From an uncultured bacterium (lineage in GTDB: Bacteria; Desulfobacterota_D; UBA1144), in assembly GCA_913050325.1 (NCBI GenBank), contig CAJWZP010000004.1, forward strand, positions 1-64,000: 64,000 nt of DNA. Reading direction: 5' to 3'. The notes beneath the pieces were generated by a model. It saw only the letters and a program-made list of their open reading frames with translations, was not told the DNA's origin and ran no database searches. Shown piece by piece: positions 40,982 to 50,025 of this stretch (its first letter is position 1; every line of letters begins with the position of its first letter). Made by a program: the position numbers and the translations under genes.

Positions 40982-42793
40982 ATGAGCAAAAAATATATAG
41001 ATATAATGGATACAACTTTTAGGGATGGTTTTCAATCCGTTTTTGGTGGAAGAGTTTTAATGGAGGATTTCATGCCTGCAGTAGAAGAAGCTGCTAAAGC
41101 TGGAATTACTCATTTTGAATTTGGTGGTGGAGCCAGATTTCAGAGCTTGTTTTTTTATTTAAATGAAAATGCTTTTGATATGATGGATAAATTTAGAGAT
41201 GTTGTTGGTCCTAATGCTAATTTGCAAACACTATCCCGTGGTATAAATACCGTAGCTCTTGATACCGGTAGTCGTGAAATAGTAGATTTACATGCAAAAA
41301 TGTTTAAAAAACACGGTACTACAACAATTAGAAACTTTGATGCTTTAAATGACGTATCAAATCTTGAATATAGTGCAGAGTGTGTCAACAAACATGGATT
41401 ACAACACGAGGCTGTTATAACTATGATGGATTTACCTCCGGGTTGTGTAGGAGCTCATACCGTTGATTTTTATGAAAGTATATTAAGACAAATTTTAGAT
41501 TCTGGAATGAAATTTAATTCATTGTGTTTTAAAGATGCAAGTGGAACATCTCATCCAAAGAAAGTTTATGAAACTGTTAAAATGGCTAGAGAGTTATTAT
41601 CAAAAGATGCTCACATTAGATTTCATACACACGAAACTGCAGGTGTAAGTGTTGCGTGTTATTTGGCCGCTTTAGATGCGGGAGCAGATGGTATTGATAC
41701 TGCACTAGATCCTTTATCTGGAGGAACAAGTCAACCAGATATTTTAACAATGTTACATGCAACAAAAAACACAGAATATAATTTAGGTGATTTAGAAAAT
41801 AATAAAATTTTAAAATATAGAGAAGTTTTGATTGATAGGTTAAAAGAATATTACTTCCCTGGTGAAGCTCAAAAAGTTTCTCCTTTGATTCCTTTTTCAC
41901 CAATGCCTGGTGGTGCTCTTACAGCTAATACACAAATGATGAGAGACAATAATATTTTGGAAAAATTTCCACAAGTGATAGACGCCATGGGAGAAGTTGT
42001 TGAAAAAGGGGGTTATGGAACTTCTGTAACACCTGTTTCACAATTTTATTGGCAGCAGGCTTTTGCAAATGTAATGTTTGGGAAGTGGAAGAAAATTGCT
42101 GATGGATATGGAAAAATGGTTTTAGGATATTTTGGTAAAACTCCTACTGAGCCAGATTCAGAAATAGTTGCACTAGCCTCTGAGCAACTTAAACTTGATC
42201 CAACAAAAGAAAATCCTCTAGACATAGCGGATAGAGATGAAAAGAAAAGTATTTCTTATTGGACAGGTGTTCTTAAACATGAAGGTATAGAAATAAATGA
42301 TGAAAACATATTTATTGCTGCAGCCTGTAATGATAAAGGTATAGAATTCTTAAAAGGTGAAGCTACTGTAAATGTTAGAAAAAATGTTCAAGATGAAGCA
42401 CAGTCAACAACAACTAAACCTTCTGAAACATCAGATGATAGAGTTGAATCCTATACAATTGTATTAAATGGAGAAAAATTTAATGTTCAAGTTGCTAAAG
42501 GCGAAGATGTAAACATAGTTGCTACCAATAAATCTGAAGAAACTAATGTTAAAAATGAAGCTCCAATATCATCTGGGGATGGGAAACAAGTACCGGCGCC
42601 AGTTAATGGAGTTGTAACAAAAATCCTTTCAAATCCAGGCGATAATGTATCTTCAGATCAAACTGTTATGATTCTAGAATCGATGAAAATGGAAATTGAG
42701 GTAAAAGCTGGTTCAGACGGTAAAGTTAGTTCAATTGATGTTGCTAAAGGTCAAAATGTTGAAGAGGGTCAAGGTGTATTTACATTAGTATGA
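40982..42793 (+). CDS. oadA: Oxaloacetate decarboxylase alpha chain (biotin-carrying carboxyltransferase)
   Basis: The ~603-residue alpha chain transfers carboxyl from oxaloacetate (or a related acid) to biotin. The carboxyltransferase barrel occupies residues ~1-290: metal site [11 protein letters not shown], the Lys in CFKDASGTS, and HTHETAG. The C-terminal domain bears a biotinyl lysine in [11 protein letters not shown], about 35 residues from the end. An Ala/Pro-poor acidic linker joins them. The barrel motifs differ from classical OadA (DTTLRDAHQS, KDMAG), so substrate specificity may differ. The start is uncertain: ATG 40982 (MSKKYID) or GTG 40967. Its stop overlaps oadB by 4 bases. Confidence 0.85.
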   Translation: MSKKYIDIMDTTFRDGFQSVFGGRVLMEDFMPAVEEAAKAGITHFEFGGGARFQSLFFYLNENAFDMMDKFRDVVGPNANLQTLSRGINTVALDTGSREIVDLHAKMFKKHGTTTIRNFDALNDVSNLEYSAECVNKHGLQHEAVITMMDLPPGCVGAHTVDFYESILRQILDSGMKFNSLCFKDASGTSHPKKVYETVKMARELLSKDAHIRFHTHETAGVSVACYLAALDAGADGIDTALDPLSGGTSQPDILTMLHATKNTEYNLGDLENNKILKYREVLIDRLKEYYFPGEAQKVSPLIPFSPMPGGALTANTQMMRDNNILEKFPQVIDAMGEVVEKGGYGTSVTPVSQFYWQQAFANVMFGKWKKIADGYGKMVLGYFGKTPTEPDSEIVALASEQLKLDPTKENPLDIADRDEKKSISYWTGVLKHEGIEINDENIFIAAACNDKGIEFLKGEATVNVRKNVQDEAQSTTTKPSETSDDRVESYTIVLNGEKFNVQVAKGEDVNIVATNKSEETNVKNEAPISSGDGKQVPAPVNGVVTKILSNPGDNVSSDQTVMILESMKMEIEVKAGSDGKVSSIDVAKGQNVEEGQGVFTLV

Positions 42794-44109
42794 TATTAAG
42801 AAAAATATTTATATTGTCATTATTTTTTTTATCATTTGTTTTCATTTCATCATTAAATTCTTACAGTGATGAAATTAACAAAAAAGATGAGACTTATGAG
42901 AAAAAGAATTTAACTCAATTATTAAAAAATCTTTACAAATCTACAGGTGTCTTCGAATTTTCAAATCCAGTTGAGGGTAAATTAGATGCTAGTAAGAAAA
43001 GTCCTATGTCTATTTTTAACCAGACATGGGGGCGTGGAATAATGATTTTTATAGCTTTTTGTCTTTTTTATCTAGCAATTGCAAAAAACTTTGAGCCACT
43101 ATTGTTAATCCCCATTGGTTTTGGTGGACTATTAGCCAATATTCCAATAGCTGAGATAGCTGGTCCTAATGGATTCGTTGGAATTTTATATAATATGGGT
43201 GTTGAAACAGGTTTGTTTCCTATTCTCATATTTATGGGTGTAGGTGCAATGACAGATTTTGGACCTTTAATAGCTAATCCAAAGACTGCACTTTTAGGTG
43301 CAGCCGCACAATTTGGTATTTTTGGAACTTTAGTTGGAGCAGTATATTTATCACAAAACACAGATATTATAAATTTTTCACTTCAAGATTCAGCGGCAAT
43401 TAGTATTATTGGTGGAGCGGATGGTCCAACTGCAATTTTTATTGCATCTAGGCTTGCTCCAGATTTATTGGGCGCAATTGCTGTTGCAGCTTACTCATAT
43501 ATGGCTTTAGTTCCAATAATTCAACCACCTATAATGAGAGCATTAACTACAGAAAAAGAAAGACAAATCAAAATGGTTCAATTACGAAAAGTTAATAAAC
43601 TAGAAAAAATCATTTTTCCATTAACAGTTCTATTTTTATGTATATTGGCCTTGCCTGATGCAACACCTCTAGTAGGTGCCCTATGTTTTGGTAATTTTGT
43701 TAAAGAATCAGGAGTTGTTGAAAGACTTTCAGAAACTTTACAAAATTCATTAATAAACATTGTTACTATTTTTTTAGGACTTGCTGTTGGGTCAAAATTA
43801 GCAGCTGATAAATTTCTTGTTCCTGAAACTTTAGGAATTATTTTTCTTGGACTAGCAGCTTTTTCTGTTGGAACTGTTGCAGGACTATTAATGGCAAAAT
43901 TAATGAATAAACTATCTAAGGACCCTATAAATCCTTTAATTGGTTCAGCAGGTGTTTCTGCTGTACCTATGGCAGCTAGGGTCTCTAATAGAGTAGGATC
44001 GGAATCAAATCCATCTAATGTGCTTTTAATGCATGCAATGGGACCTAATGTTGCAGGAGTTATTGGATCTGCTGTAGCTGCCGGTGTATTGATTTCAATT
44101 TTTGGATAA
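42790..44109 (+). CDS. oadB: Oxaloacetate decarboxylase beta chain, sodium pump
   Basis: The 439-residue membrane chain decarboxylates carboxybiotin and exports Na+. It begins with a signal-like helix and contains about nine membrane segments. Typical motifs are [49 protein letters not shown], and the C-terminal [23 protein letters not shown]. The conserved Asp in GGADGP is the sodium-binding residue of the family. Its stop is directly followed by the ATG of an exonuclease gene with no spacer. Confidence 0.94.
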   Translation: MILRKIFILSLFFLSFVFISSLNSYSDEINKKDETYEKKNLTQLLKNLYKSTGVFEFSNPVEGKLDASKKSPMSIFNQTWGRGIMIFIAFCLFYLAIAKNFEPLLLIPIGFGGLLANIPIAEIAGPNGFVGILYNMGVETGLFPILIFMGVGAMTDFGPLIANPKTALLGAAAQFGIFGTLVGAVYLSQNTDIINFSLQDSAAISIIGGADGPTAIFIASRLAPDLLGAIAVAAYSYMALVPIIQPPIMRALTTEKERQIKMVQLRKVNKLEKIIFPLTVLFLCILALPDATPLVGALCFGNFVKESGVVERLSETLQNSLINIVTIFLGLAVGSKLAADKFLVPETLGIIFLGLAAFSVGTVAGLLMAKLMNKLSKDPINPLIGSAGVSAVPMAARVSNRVGSESNPSNVLLMHAMGPNVAGVIGSAVAAGVLISIFG

Positions 44110-44586
44110 ATGGCTTTAATTTTTGATATAGAAACTAATGGTCTTGTTAAGACCATGACAAAAATACATTGTATTGTTACTTACGATACTGAGAAAGATG
44201 AAATACAAACTTATACTAAAGATTTTCATAATGCTGTAAATGCTTTAGAAAGATCTAATTCTATTATTGGTCATAATATAATAGGATTTGATATACCAGC
44301 AATACAAAAATTATATCTATTTAACCCTTCGGGAACAATAGTTGATACTCTTCAAGAAGTAAGGAGAATATGGCCTAATATAGAAAATGAAGTTGATTTA
44401 AATAAGAATACACCAGAGGAATTAAGAAAAAGACATTCACTAAATGCATGGGGTTATAGATTAGGAAATCATAAAGGCGAATACAATGAAGGTTGGGAAA
44501 AGTTTACTCCCAAAATGCTAGAATACTGTATACAGGATGTTAAAGTAACAGTTGAATTATGGAAATTAATAATCAGTAAAAGCTAA
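44110..44586 (+). CDS. Orphan 3'-5' exonuclease, like the exonuclease domain of T7 DNA polymerase
   Basis: The 158-residue protein has all three DEDD exonuclease motifs: LIFDIETNGL (Exo I), IIGHNIIGFDIPAI (Exo II), YCIQDVKVTVELW (Exo III, Tyr form). The stretch KRHSLNAWGYRLGNHKGEY and the early TKIHCIVTYD closely match the exonuclease domain of phage T7 DNA polymerase, including the AWGYRLG..KGEY segment. The polymerase domain is missing. A stand-alone copy could be a captured phage fragment reused for DNA or RNA trimming. It starts at the base after the oadB stop, so it is cotranslated with a metabolic operon. Its end overlaps the convergent gene by 4 bases. Confidence 0.85.
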   Translation: MALIFDIETNGLVKTMTKIHCIVTYDTEKDEIQTYTKDFHNAVNALERSNSIIGHNIIGFDIPAIQKLYLFNPSGTIVDTLQEVRRIWPNIENEVDLNKNTPEELRKRHSLNAWGYRLGNHKGEYNEGWEKFTPKMLEYCIQDVKVTVELWKLIISKS

Positions 44587-45104
44587 CTTTTTTTTCTCTT
44601 AAATAATTTAGATAACATAGGTGTCCATGAAATTATAAGTGGAGTTCGCCTTCTATAATAAAAGATAATTATCAATAAAATTAAATTAGTAAACCAAACT
44701 TCAGGCCTACCCCAAGATACTCCGTCAAATTGATAATCAGAAATAGGCCAAAAAATTTTTGTAGCAAAAAATTCTTTGGAATGAGAAACAGAATCTACAA
44801 AAGTATGAAAAGGCCATGCAAGAGCAGCAAATGCTAAATCTTTTTTTTCAAAAAAATATAAAATTAATACTAATGAAATTCCAGTTATTAAACTATGAGA
44901 AAAATCATAAGTAACAAATACCCATCCTGGAATTGACTCTATTGAAGGCTTGCCATAAGAAAAATTTCCATTAATTAATTTATAAATTAAATTTGGTATA
45001 AAAGGTATTAAATCTGGAGCAGCTCCGAATAAAATAGGCAAATAAAGATATTTCCTATAGCCAAAAAGAGCCTTACCCCAAAGGGCATGACTAAAAGTAT
45101 CCAA
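44583..45104 (-). CDS. Membrane-bound metal-dependent hydrolase-like protein (YdjM/DUF457 type)
   Basis: The 173-residue membrane protein has His/Asp motifs at helix ends: MDTFSHALWGKALFG, LFGAAPDLIPF, YDFSHSLITG, and LAWPFHTFVDSVSHS. This set of HALxG, PD, SHS and HxxxDxxSH is typical of the YdjM/DUF457 family of presumed metal-dependent hydrolases. Substrate unknown. It follows hflC on the same strand. Confidence 0.8.
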   Translation of the reverse strand: MDTFSHALWGKALFGYRKYLYLPILFGAAPDLIPFIPNLIYKLINGNFSYGKPSIESIPGWVFVTYDFSHSLITGISLVLILYFFEKKDLAFAALAWPFHTFVDSVSHSKEFFATKIFWPISDYQFDGVSWGRPEVWFTNLILLIIIFYYRRRTPLIISWTPMLSKLFKRKKS

Positions 45105-45106
45105 TA

Positions 45107-45952
45107 TTAATCCTTATTCTTGAGTAAATTTAATAATTCAGAATCCATTGGTAGAAATATAATTGATTTACTATCAATGATAGATTCATATGTTTCTAAT
45201 TTTTTTAAAAATTCGTAAAAATTTGGGTCTTTAGAATATGAGTCTGAATAAATTTTAGTTGCAACTTTATCACCCTCACCTTTAATATTCTCACTTGTTG
45301 CATATGCTTCAGCTAAAATAATTTCTCTTTCTTTGTCTGTTTGAGCACGAATCTTGGCAGATTCTTCTTCTCCTTCAGATCTAAACCTTTTCGATATTCT
45401 TGATCTTTCAGCAATCATTCTATCAAAAACACTTCTTTGAACTTCATTTGGCAAGTCAGCTCTTTTAATCCTGACATCAATTAAAGTCATTCCAAAATCT
45501 GATAACCTTTCACTGCTACCTTTTTTGACTTCATCCATGATAAGTTCTCTATTTTCAGCAATAACTTCATTAATATTATGTGTTGCTAATTCTTCCCTCA
45601 TTTCGGAATAAACAATATCCTCAATCCTGGAGTTAGCACTGAATAAATTATTTACAGATTTAAAAAATATTAGTGGATCTGTAATTTTCCAGCGTGCTAT
45701 AAAATCTACAACAAGCCTTTTTTTATCTAAAGTTAAATATTCACCAGGAGGAGCATCTGTAAAAAGAATTCTATTATCAAATTTTGTCACTTTCTCTATA
45801 AAAGGTTTTTTAAAAGCTATACCAGGCTCGGAGATAGTTCTTTTATACTCTCCTAATTCTGTAACGATTGCTTGCTGAGTTTCATCAATAACAAATAAAA
45901 AAGACGGTGATAAAATTAACAATAATAGCAATATTGGAATAATTTTTTTCAT
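45107..45952 (-). CDS. hflC: HflC, modulator of FtsH protease
   Basis: The 281-residue SPFH-domain protein has an N-terminal membrane helix (IIPILLLLLILSPSFLFV) and the band-7 domain (DETQQAIVTELGEYKRTISEPGIAFKKPF), ending with a coiled coil. With HflK it forms a large complex that encloses the FtsH protease in the inner membrane and limits its access. The gene begins directly after the hflK stop. The usual FtsH gene is not in this window. Confidence 0.93.
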   Translation of the reverse strand: MKKIIPILLLLLILSPSFLFVIDETQQAIVTELGEYKRTISEPGIAFKKPFIEKVTKFDNRILFTDAPPGEYLTLDKKRLVVDFIARWKITDPLIFFKSVNNLFSANSRIEDIVYSEMREELATHNINEVIAENRELIMDEVKKGSSERLSDFGMTLIDVRIKRADLPNEVQRSVFDRMIAERSRISKRFRSEGEEESAKIRAQTDKEREIILAEAYATSENIKGEGDKVATKIYSDSYSKDPNFYEFLKKLETYESIIDSKSIIFLPMDSELLNLLKNKD

Positions 45953-46972
45953 CTAATCTTTAAAAACCTCCCCTAACTGTAAAAGATTTAAAGAGCCTGA
46001 AGAAGAATCAACCCCAATAACTTTTTTTGGTTTTTGTAAAATAGTTTGCATTTTTTCAAGATATATTCTTGTTTTTGTTGTACCTTTATCTTTTCTATAT
46101 TCTGAGTAAATCTGGTTAAAACGAGCTACATCTCCTTCTGCAGTTGATATTCTTTGCTCTCTGTATGCTTCAGCTTGTCTAATCATTTTTTCTGCTTCAC
46201 CACGTGCCTTTGGTATTACATCTTCAAAATAGCCTTTCGCATTATTTATAAGTTTTTCTTTGTCTTCTTTCGCCCTTACAACTTCATTAAAAGCATCTTT
46301 AACTTCTTCAGGTGGGTCAACTATTTGAAGTTTAACATCTGTAATAGCAACTCCTGAATTGTAAGAATCTAAAAGTTCCTGAAGAAATTCTCTAGTATTA
46401 GATTGAATTTGATCTCTACCTGTAGTTAAAGCATCATCTATCATTGTATTACCTATAGTGCTTCTCAATGATACTTCCGCAGCTCCTTTAATTGTTGCAT
46501 TAACATTAAAAACTTTAAATAAAAAATTTCCTGGATCTTTAATCTTCCACTGGATTATTGCTTGCGCATCTACAATATTCTCATCTTTTGTTATCATTAA
46601 AGATTCTTGAACAACGCTTACTCTTGACCTATCAGACCTAAAACCAATTTCAATTCTTCTAACTTTTTCAACATCAACTATAGTTAATTTATCTACTATA
46701 GGAATCTTTAAATGTAAACCAGGTTCTGAGTAAGATGAAAGTTTACCAAACCTTTGAATAACACCTATCTCCCCGGGATCAATTGTATAAAAACTGGAGA
46801 ATAAAGCAAAAATTAATAATATTATAGGAAAAAGAAAAGCCGCTTTCTTTAAACCCGCCTTCTGATTAGCATCAATAGTAATTGGATCATTTGAACCATT
46901 GCCATTGTTACCTGGATTTCTGTTATCAAGATTATTTAAAAAGTCTATAATTTTTTTTATAAGGTCAAACAC
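45953..46972 (-). CDS. hflK: HflK, modulator of FtsH protease
   Basis: The 339-residue SPFH-domain protein starts with a short Gly/Asn-rich region (NNLDNRNPGNNGNGSND), then a membrane helix and the band-7 domain (FYTIDPGEIGVIQRFGKL, VTDVKLQIVDPPEEVKDAF), and a long C-terminal coiled coil with EAEKMIRQAEAYREQRI. Partner of HflC in the FtsH-enclosing complex. The start is GTG 46972. Stop and hflC start are adjacent. Confidence 0.93.
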   Translation of the reverse strand: MFDLIKKIIDFLNNLDNRNPGNNGNGSNDPITIDANQKAGLKKAAFLFPIILLIFALFSSFYTIDPGEIGVIQRFGKLSSYSEPGLHLKIPIVDKLTIVDVEKVRRIEIGFRSDRSRVSVVQESLMITKDENIVDAQAIIQWKIKDPGNFLFKVFNVNATIKGAAEVSLRSTIGNTMIDDALTTGRDQIQSNTREFLQELLDSYNSGVAITDVKLQIVDPPEEVKDAFNEVVRAKEDKEKLINNAKGYFEDVIPKARGEAEKMIRQAEAYREQRISTAEGDVARFNQIYSEYRKDKGTTKTRIYLEKMQTILQKPKKVIGVDSSSGSLNLLQLGEVFKD

Positions 46973-47007
46973 ATCTTAATTTTAACTAATTAGAGATTTA
47001 TAACAAG

Positions 47008-48183
47008 CTATGTAAATTTATTTACAATTTTTGTTATTAACAAGTCACCACCAACATTAAGAGATGTTCTAAACATATCCAATATTCTATCAACACCAGC
47101 CAATATTGATATTGCTTCAATTGGTATTCCAATGGATGTAAAAACTACAGTCATCATTACAAGCGCTATTGATGGAACCCCTGCGGCACCAATACTTCCA
47201 ATTGTAGCAGTCAGTAAAATCAGAGAATATTCAACGATTGTAAGATCCATTCCAATAATGCTTGAAATAAATACAGCAGATAGGCCTAAATAAATCGCTG
47301 ATCCATCCATATTTACAGTTGCTCCAATGGGTATAACAAAATTTGAAACTTGTTTTCTAATTTTTAATTTTTCATTTGCTGTTTTAAGTGAAAATGGAAT
47401 TGTCGCTGAACTACTAGAAGACACGAATGCAAAAAATAAAGTATCTTTAATATTATCAATAAATACTAAAAATCTCTCTTTTAATAAATATTTAATAATT
47501 AAGCCATGTAAAATAAAAAAATATCCAATAAAGATCGTAATTGATATTAATACAAACTTAAAAAGTAATATTATGATTTTGAAATCTACATTTATTAATA
47601 GTGATCCAAAAAGAGAAAAAATTGCTAATGGAGCAATCCACATTATATAAGTTATTAATTTCAAAATGAGAGTATTAGATATTTCAAGAAACCTAATTAA
47701 TTGTTTATTTTTTATTAATCTAACTATTAACCCTATGAAAATAGCTATAATCATTATTGATAACGGATTGCCTTCAATAAAAGATATATGAATATTGGTG
47801 ATATCAAAACCTATCGGTGATAATGATTCAGATAAGCCCTTTTTCACGTATGAACTAAAATTTAATTCCGCTATTAAATCATTATTTTTAGGAAAATTAA
47901 TATTTGATGAAATTAATAATGAAAAAACAATTGCAAAAGTTGTAGAAAGAATATAAAGGATTAATGTCAATGGTATCATCTTGCCCAAGTTGTTTTCTGA
48001 ACTAAATGATGCAATAGAGTAAGAAATTGATATAAATATTATGAAAGGAACGAAAAGTTTTAATATATAAATAAAAAACTCTCCTATAAATTTAGTATTT
48101 AAAATAAAATCAGGAAAGAAAAAAGCCGAGGGAATAGATAATATAAAGAAAACTAACATTAATAGTGAAAGTTTTTTTTCCAT
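47008..48183 (-). CDS. Dicarboxylate/amino acid:cation symporter (DAACS family)
   Basis: The 391-residue transporter has eight or so membrane segments and the DAACS motifs: serine-rich FAFVSSSSSATIPFSLKTA, PIGATVNMDGSAIYLGLSAVF, and the C-terminal GAAGVPSIALVMMTVV, followed by DRILDMFRTSLNVGGD. It imports dicarboxylates or acidic/neutral amino acids with Na+ or H+. The Asp and Asn of the substrate site (DMFRTSLNV) are present. Its ATG overlaps the DUF2237 stop by one base. Confidence 0.92.
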   Translation of the reverse strand: MEKKLSLLMLVFFILSIPSAFFFPDFILNTKFIGEFFIYILKLFVPFIIFISISYSIASFSSENNLGKMIPLTLILYILSTTFAIVFSLLISSNINFPKNNDLIAELNFSSYVKKGLSESLSPIGFDITNIHISFIEGNPLSIMIIAIFIGLIVRLIKNKQLIRFLEISNTLILKLITYIMWIAPLAIFSLFGSLLINVDFKIIILLFKFVLISITIFIGYFFILHGLIIKYLLKERFLVFIDNIKDTLFFAFVSSSSSATIPFSLKTANEKLKIRKQVSNFVIPIGATVNMDGSAIYLGLSAVFISSIIGMDLTIVEYSLILLTATIGSIGAAGVPSIALVMMTVVFTSIGIPIEAISILAGVDRILDMFRTSLNVGGDLLITKIVNKFT

Positions 48184-48563
48184 TAATCTAAGTCCACTGA
48201 AAATTTTTTTAGAATATTTAGTGGAATAATATCAAGGCATTTTATATTCGATGATAATAAATATACATCCGGAGCACAATCATTATTATAAGCTTCTAAC
48301 CATCTATGAGCACAAATACACCATTTATCTCCATCTTTTAAACCAGGAAAATTAAATTGTGGTACTGGTGTAGATAGATCATTTCCAACACTTTTAGAAA
48401 AAACTAAGAAATTATTCGTCACTCTACAGCAAATATGATGTAGGCCATAATCTTCCTCACCTGTGTTACAAAAACCATCTCTATAAAAACCTGTCATCGG
48501 AGAGTTGCAACAGAGGACTAAATCACTATCAAAGACATTTTTTTGATTCATACTATTTCTCAT
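48183..48563 (-). CDS. DUF2237 family protein
   Basis: The 126-residue soluble protein matches DUF2237 along its length: PMTGFYRDGFCNTGEEDYGLH, ICCRVTNNFLVFSK, FPGLKDGDKWCICAHRWLEAY, and a tail LDIIPLNILKKFSV. The family is common in proteobacteria and has no known function; conserved Cys, His and Asp suggest a metal or a cofactor. It overlaps the upstream DUF2939 gene by 11 bases and the symporter by 1. Confidence 0.88.
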   Translation of the reverse strand: MRNSMNQKNVFDSDLVLCCNSPMTGFYRDGFCNTGEEDYGLHHICCRVTNNFLVFSKSVGNDLSTPVPQFNFPGLKDGDKWCICAHRWLEAYNNDCAPDVYLLSSNIKCLDIIPLNILKKFSVDLD

Positions 48564-49203
48564 ATCCTTTTTTTAAATTTTTAAATAAATCTAATGAGTC
48601 TTCTATTTTTTTAGCAATTTTATTCGACAATACATCTGATTTAATTGAATAAAGGTGCCATCTAGGAAAAATTAATCTCATTTTAAAAAACAAATCTCCA
48701 TCAGGAGTAATTATTTTTGCTTCAAAATCTTTAATATTATTAAATTTGAAAGTCTCTACAGAGTAGCCTTCAAGGTTAAATAGCATTTTATCATTTTTTT
48801 CTTTTTTTATATTTTCCTTATCACTTTTTTGGACAGATTTAATTCTTAATTTTTTTCTCTCAGATAATTCAACTAATTTAATAATTCCATCAGGAGTTAT
48901 AACTTTATCTATTGCAATATCAAGAGCTGTTCTACCAAAAACTTTTTCGCCTACTCTTTTAATATCTTCAAAAATACCTTCAATTGGATTGTCCAAATCT
49001 TTTTGTCTTTTTTTAGCTCTTTTTTTTAATATTTTTCTAACATCTTTTTTTACAGAGGATTGGAGATCGTCCCATAAAATATAACCATTTAATATTTCTC
49101 GATCTTTGTCTTTTATACCGTTACCAATTTGATAAAGACTAAAAATTGGAGATAAAAAAATAATTAAAGATATAATGCTAAAAACAAGGAAAAAAATTCG
49201 CAT
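48553..49203 (-). CDS. DUF2939 membrane-anchored protein
   Basis: The 216-residue product has an N-terminal membrane helix (IFFLVFSIISLIIFLSPIF) and the DUF2939 pattern SLYQIGNGIKDKDREILNGYILWDDLQSSVK, then a domain rich in Lys that ends in a beta segment (FEAKIITPDGDLFFKMRLI, FPRWHLYSIKSD). Function unknown. It starts a tight cluster with DUF2237 and the symporter gene. Confidence 0.75.
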   Translation of the reverse strand: MRIFFLVFSIISLIIFLSPIFSLYQIGNGIKDKDREILNGYILWDDLQSSVKKDVRKILKKRAKKRQKDLDNPIEGIFEDIKRVGEKVFGRTALDIAIDKVITPDGIIKLVELSERKKLRIKSVQKSDKENIKKEKNDKMLFNLEGYSVETFKFNNIKDFEAKIITPDGDLFFKMRLIFPRWHLYSIKSDVLSNKIAKKIEDSLDLFKNLKKGYEK

Positions 49204-49243
49204 GCGATTATAATTATAATACTATCTTCATAAAATAAATAAA

Positions 49244-50017
49244 CTAATCAAATAGATCTAGGTTTTGACCATAATTTAATCTTCTATATGATAATTGACG
49301 ATCTTCATAATAAGAGCAATGATCACATTTTCTCGAAAAATCCGGCATTTCTTCATTGTCCAAAGTAGATGATAGCTCTTTTAAAGTTTTAGGAATCCAA
49401 GATGTGTCATGTGAATATTCAATTAAATCAATATCAAAATTTAACCTTGAGTTAAAAGAACCTTCTTTCTTCCCATTAGCATATAAAAAATATCCAACGT
49501 CATCAACCTCAAAATTGTTTTTTAATAGTAAATAATTATAAAAATCAATTTGTCGCTTATAGGCAGGCCACCAACCTTCATCAGAAATCTCAATTTGTCC
49601 TTTTTTGGAGGTTGCTTTATAATCCACAACAATCAGTTTGTTTGAATCAAGATTAATCCATATATCATCTAGAGCTCCAGTAAATGTTAGACCTAATTCA
49701 TGGTCATAAAACTCTAGCCCTTTAAAATTTTCTCTCCAAATCTCAAGACTATCATGAGAAAATGGAATATAATTTAAATTATTTTCTATAAATATTGGAT
49801 GTTTTTCTTTTTTATTTCTATAATAATCAAATTCATTTTTAAGGAGAGAGTCCACTGCATTGTTTAAAGTAAATGATGGAGGTGAAATTAAAGCTAGACC
49901 TTTTACCCTATCAAGCCAAAAACATCTTTTACATTTCATAAATAAATCAACTTTAGATCTACTGACTCTAAAATTTTTTGTTATACCTTTAGAATATATA
50001 TTTCTTTTTCTAATCAT
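49244..50017 (-). CDS. PD-(D/E)XK superfamily nuclease (RecB/Cas4-like)
   Basis: The 257-residue protein has the RecB-type layout: an N-terminal SKVDLFMKCKRCFWL with a Cys, a central core LTFTGALDDIWIN..KLIVVDYKATSKK (D and E/D-x-K replaced by DYK), and a C-terminal Cys cluster KCDHCSYYEDRQ that could complete an Fe-S or zinc site with the N-terminal cysteines. Such a Cys arrangement is seen in Cas4/AddB-type nucleases. No CRISPR or recBCD genes are near. A role in DNA processing is inferred. Confidence 0.8.
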   Translation of the reverse strand: MIRKRNIYSKGITKNFRVSRSKVDLFMKCKRCFWLDRVKGLALISPPSFTLNNAVDSLLKNEFDYYRNKKEKHPIFIENNLNYIPFSHDSLEIWRENFKGLEFYDHELGLTFTGALDDIWINLDSNKLIVVDYKATSKKGQIEISDEGWWPAYKRQIDFYNYLLLKNNFEVDDVGYFLYANGKKEGSFNSRLNFDIDLIEYSHDTSWIPKTLKELSSTLDNEEMPDFSRKCDHCSYYEDRQLSYRRLNYGQNLDLFD

Positions 50018-50025
50018 ATTTATAA

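Noticed and set aside
43578-44156. 192-aa antisense ORF over oadB/exonuclease
   Set aside because: It is the mirror frame of a well-supported membrane protein; its sequence is Pro/Ile/Thr-rich shadow without any domain.
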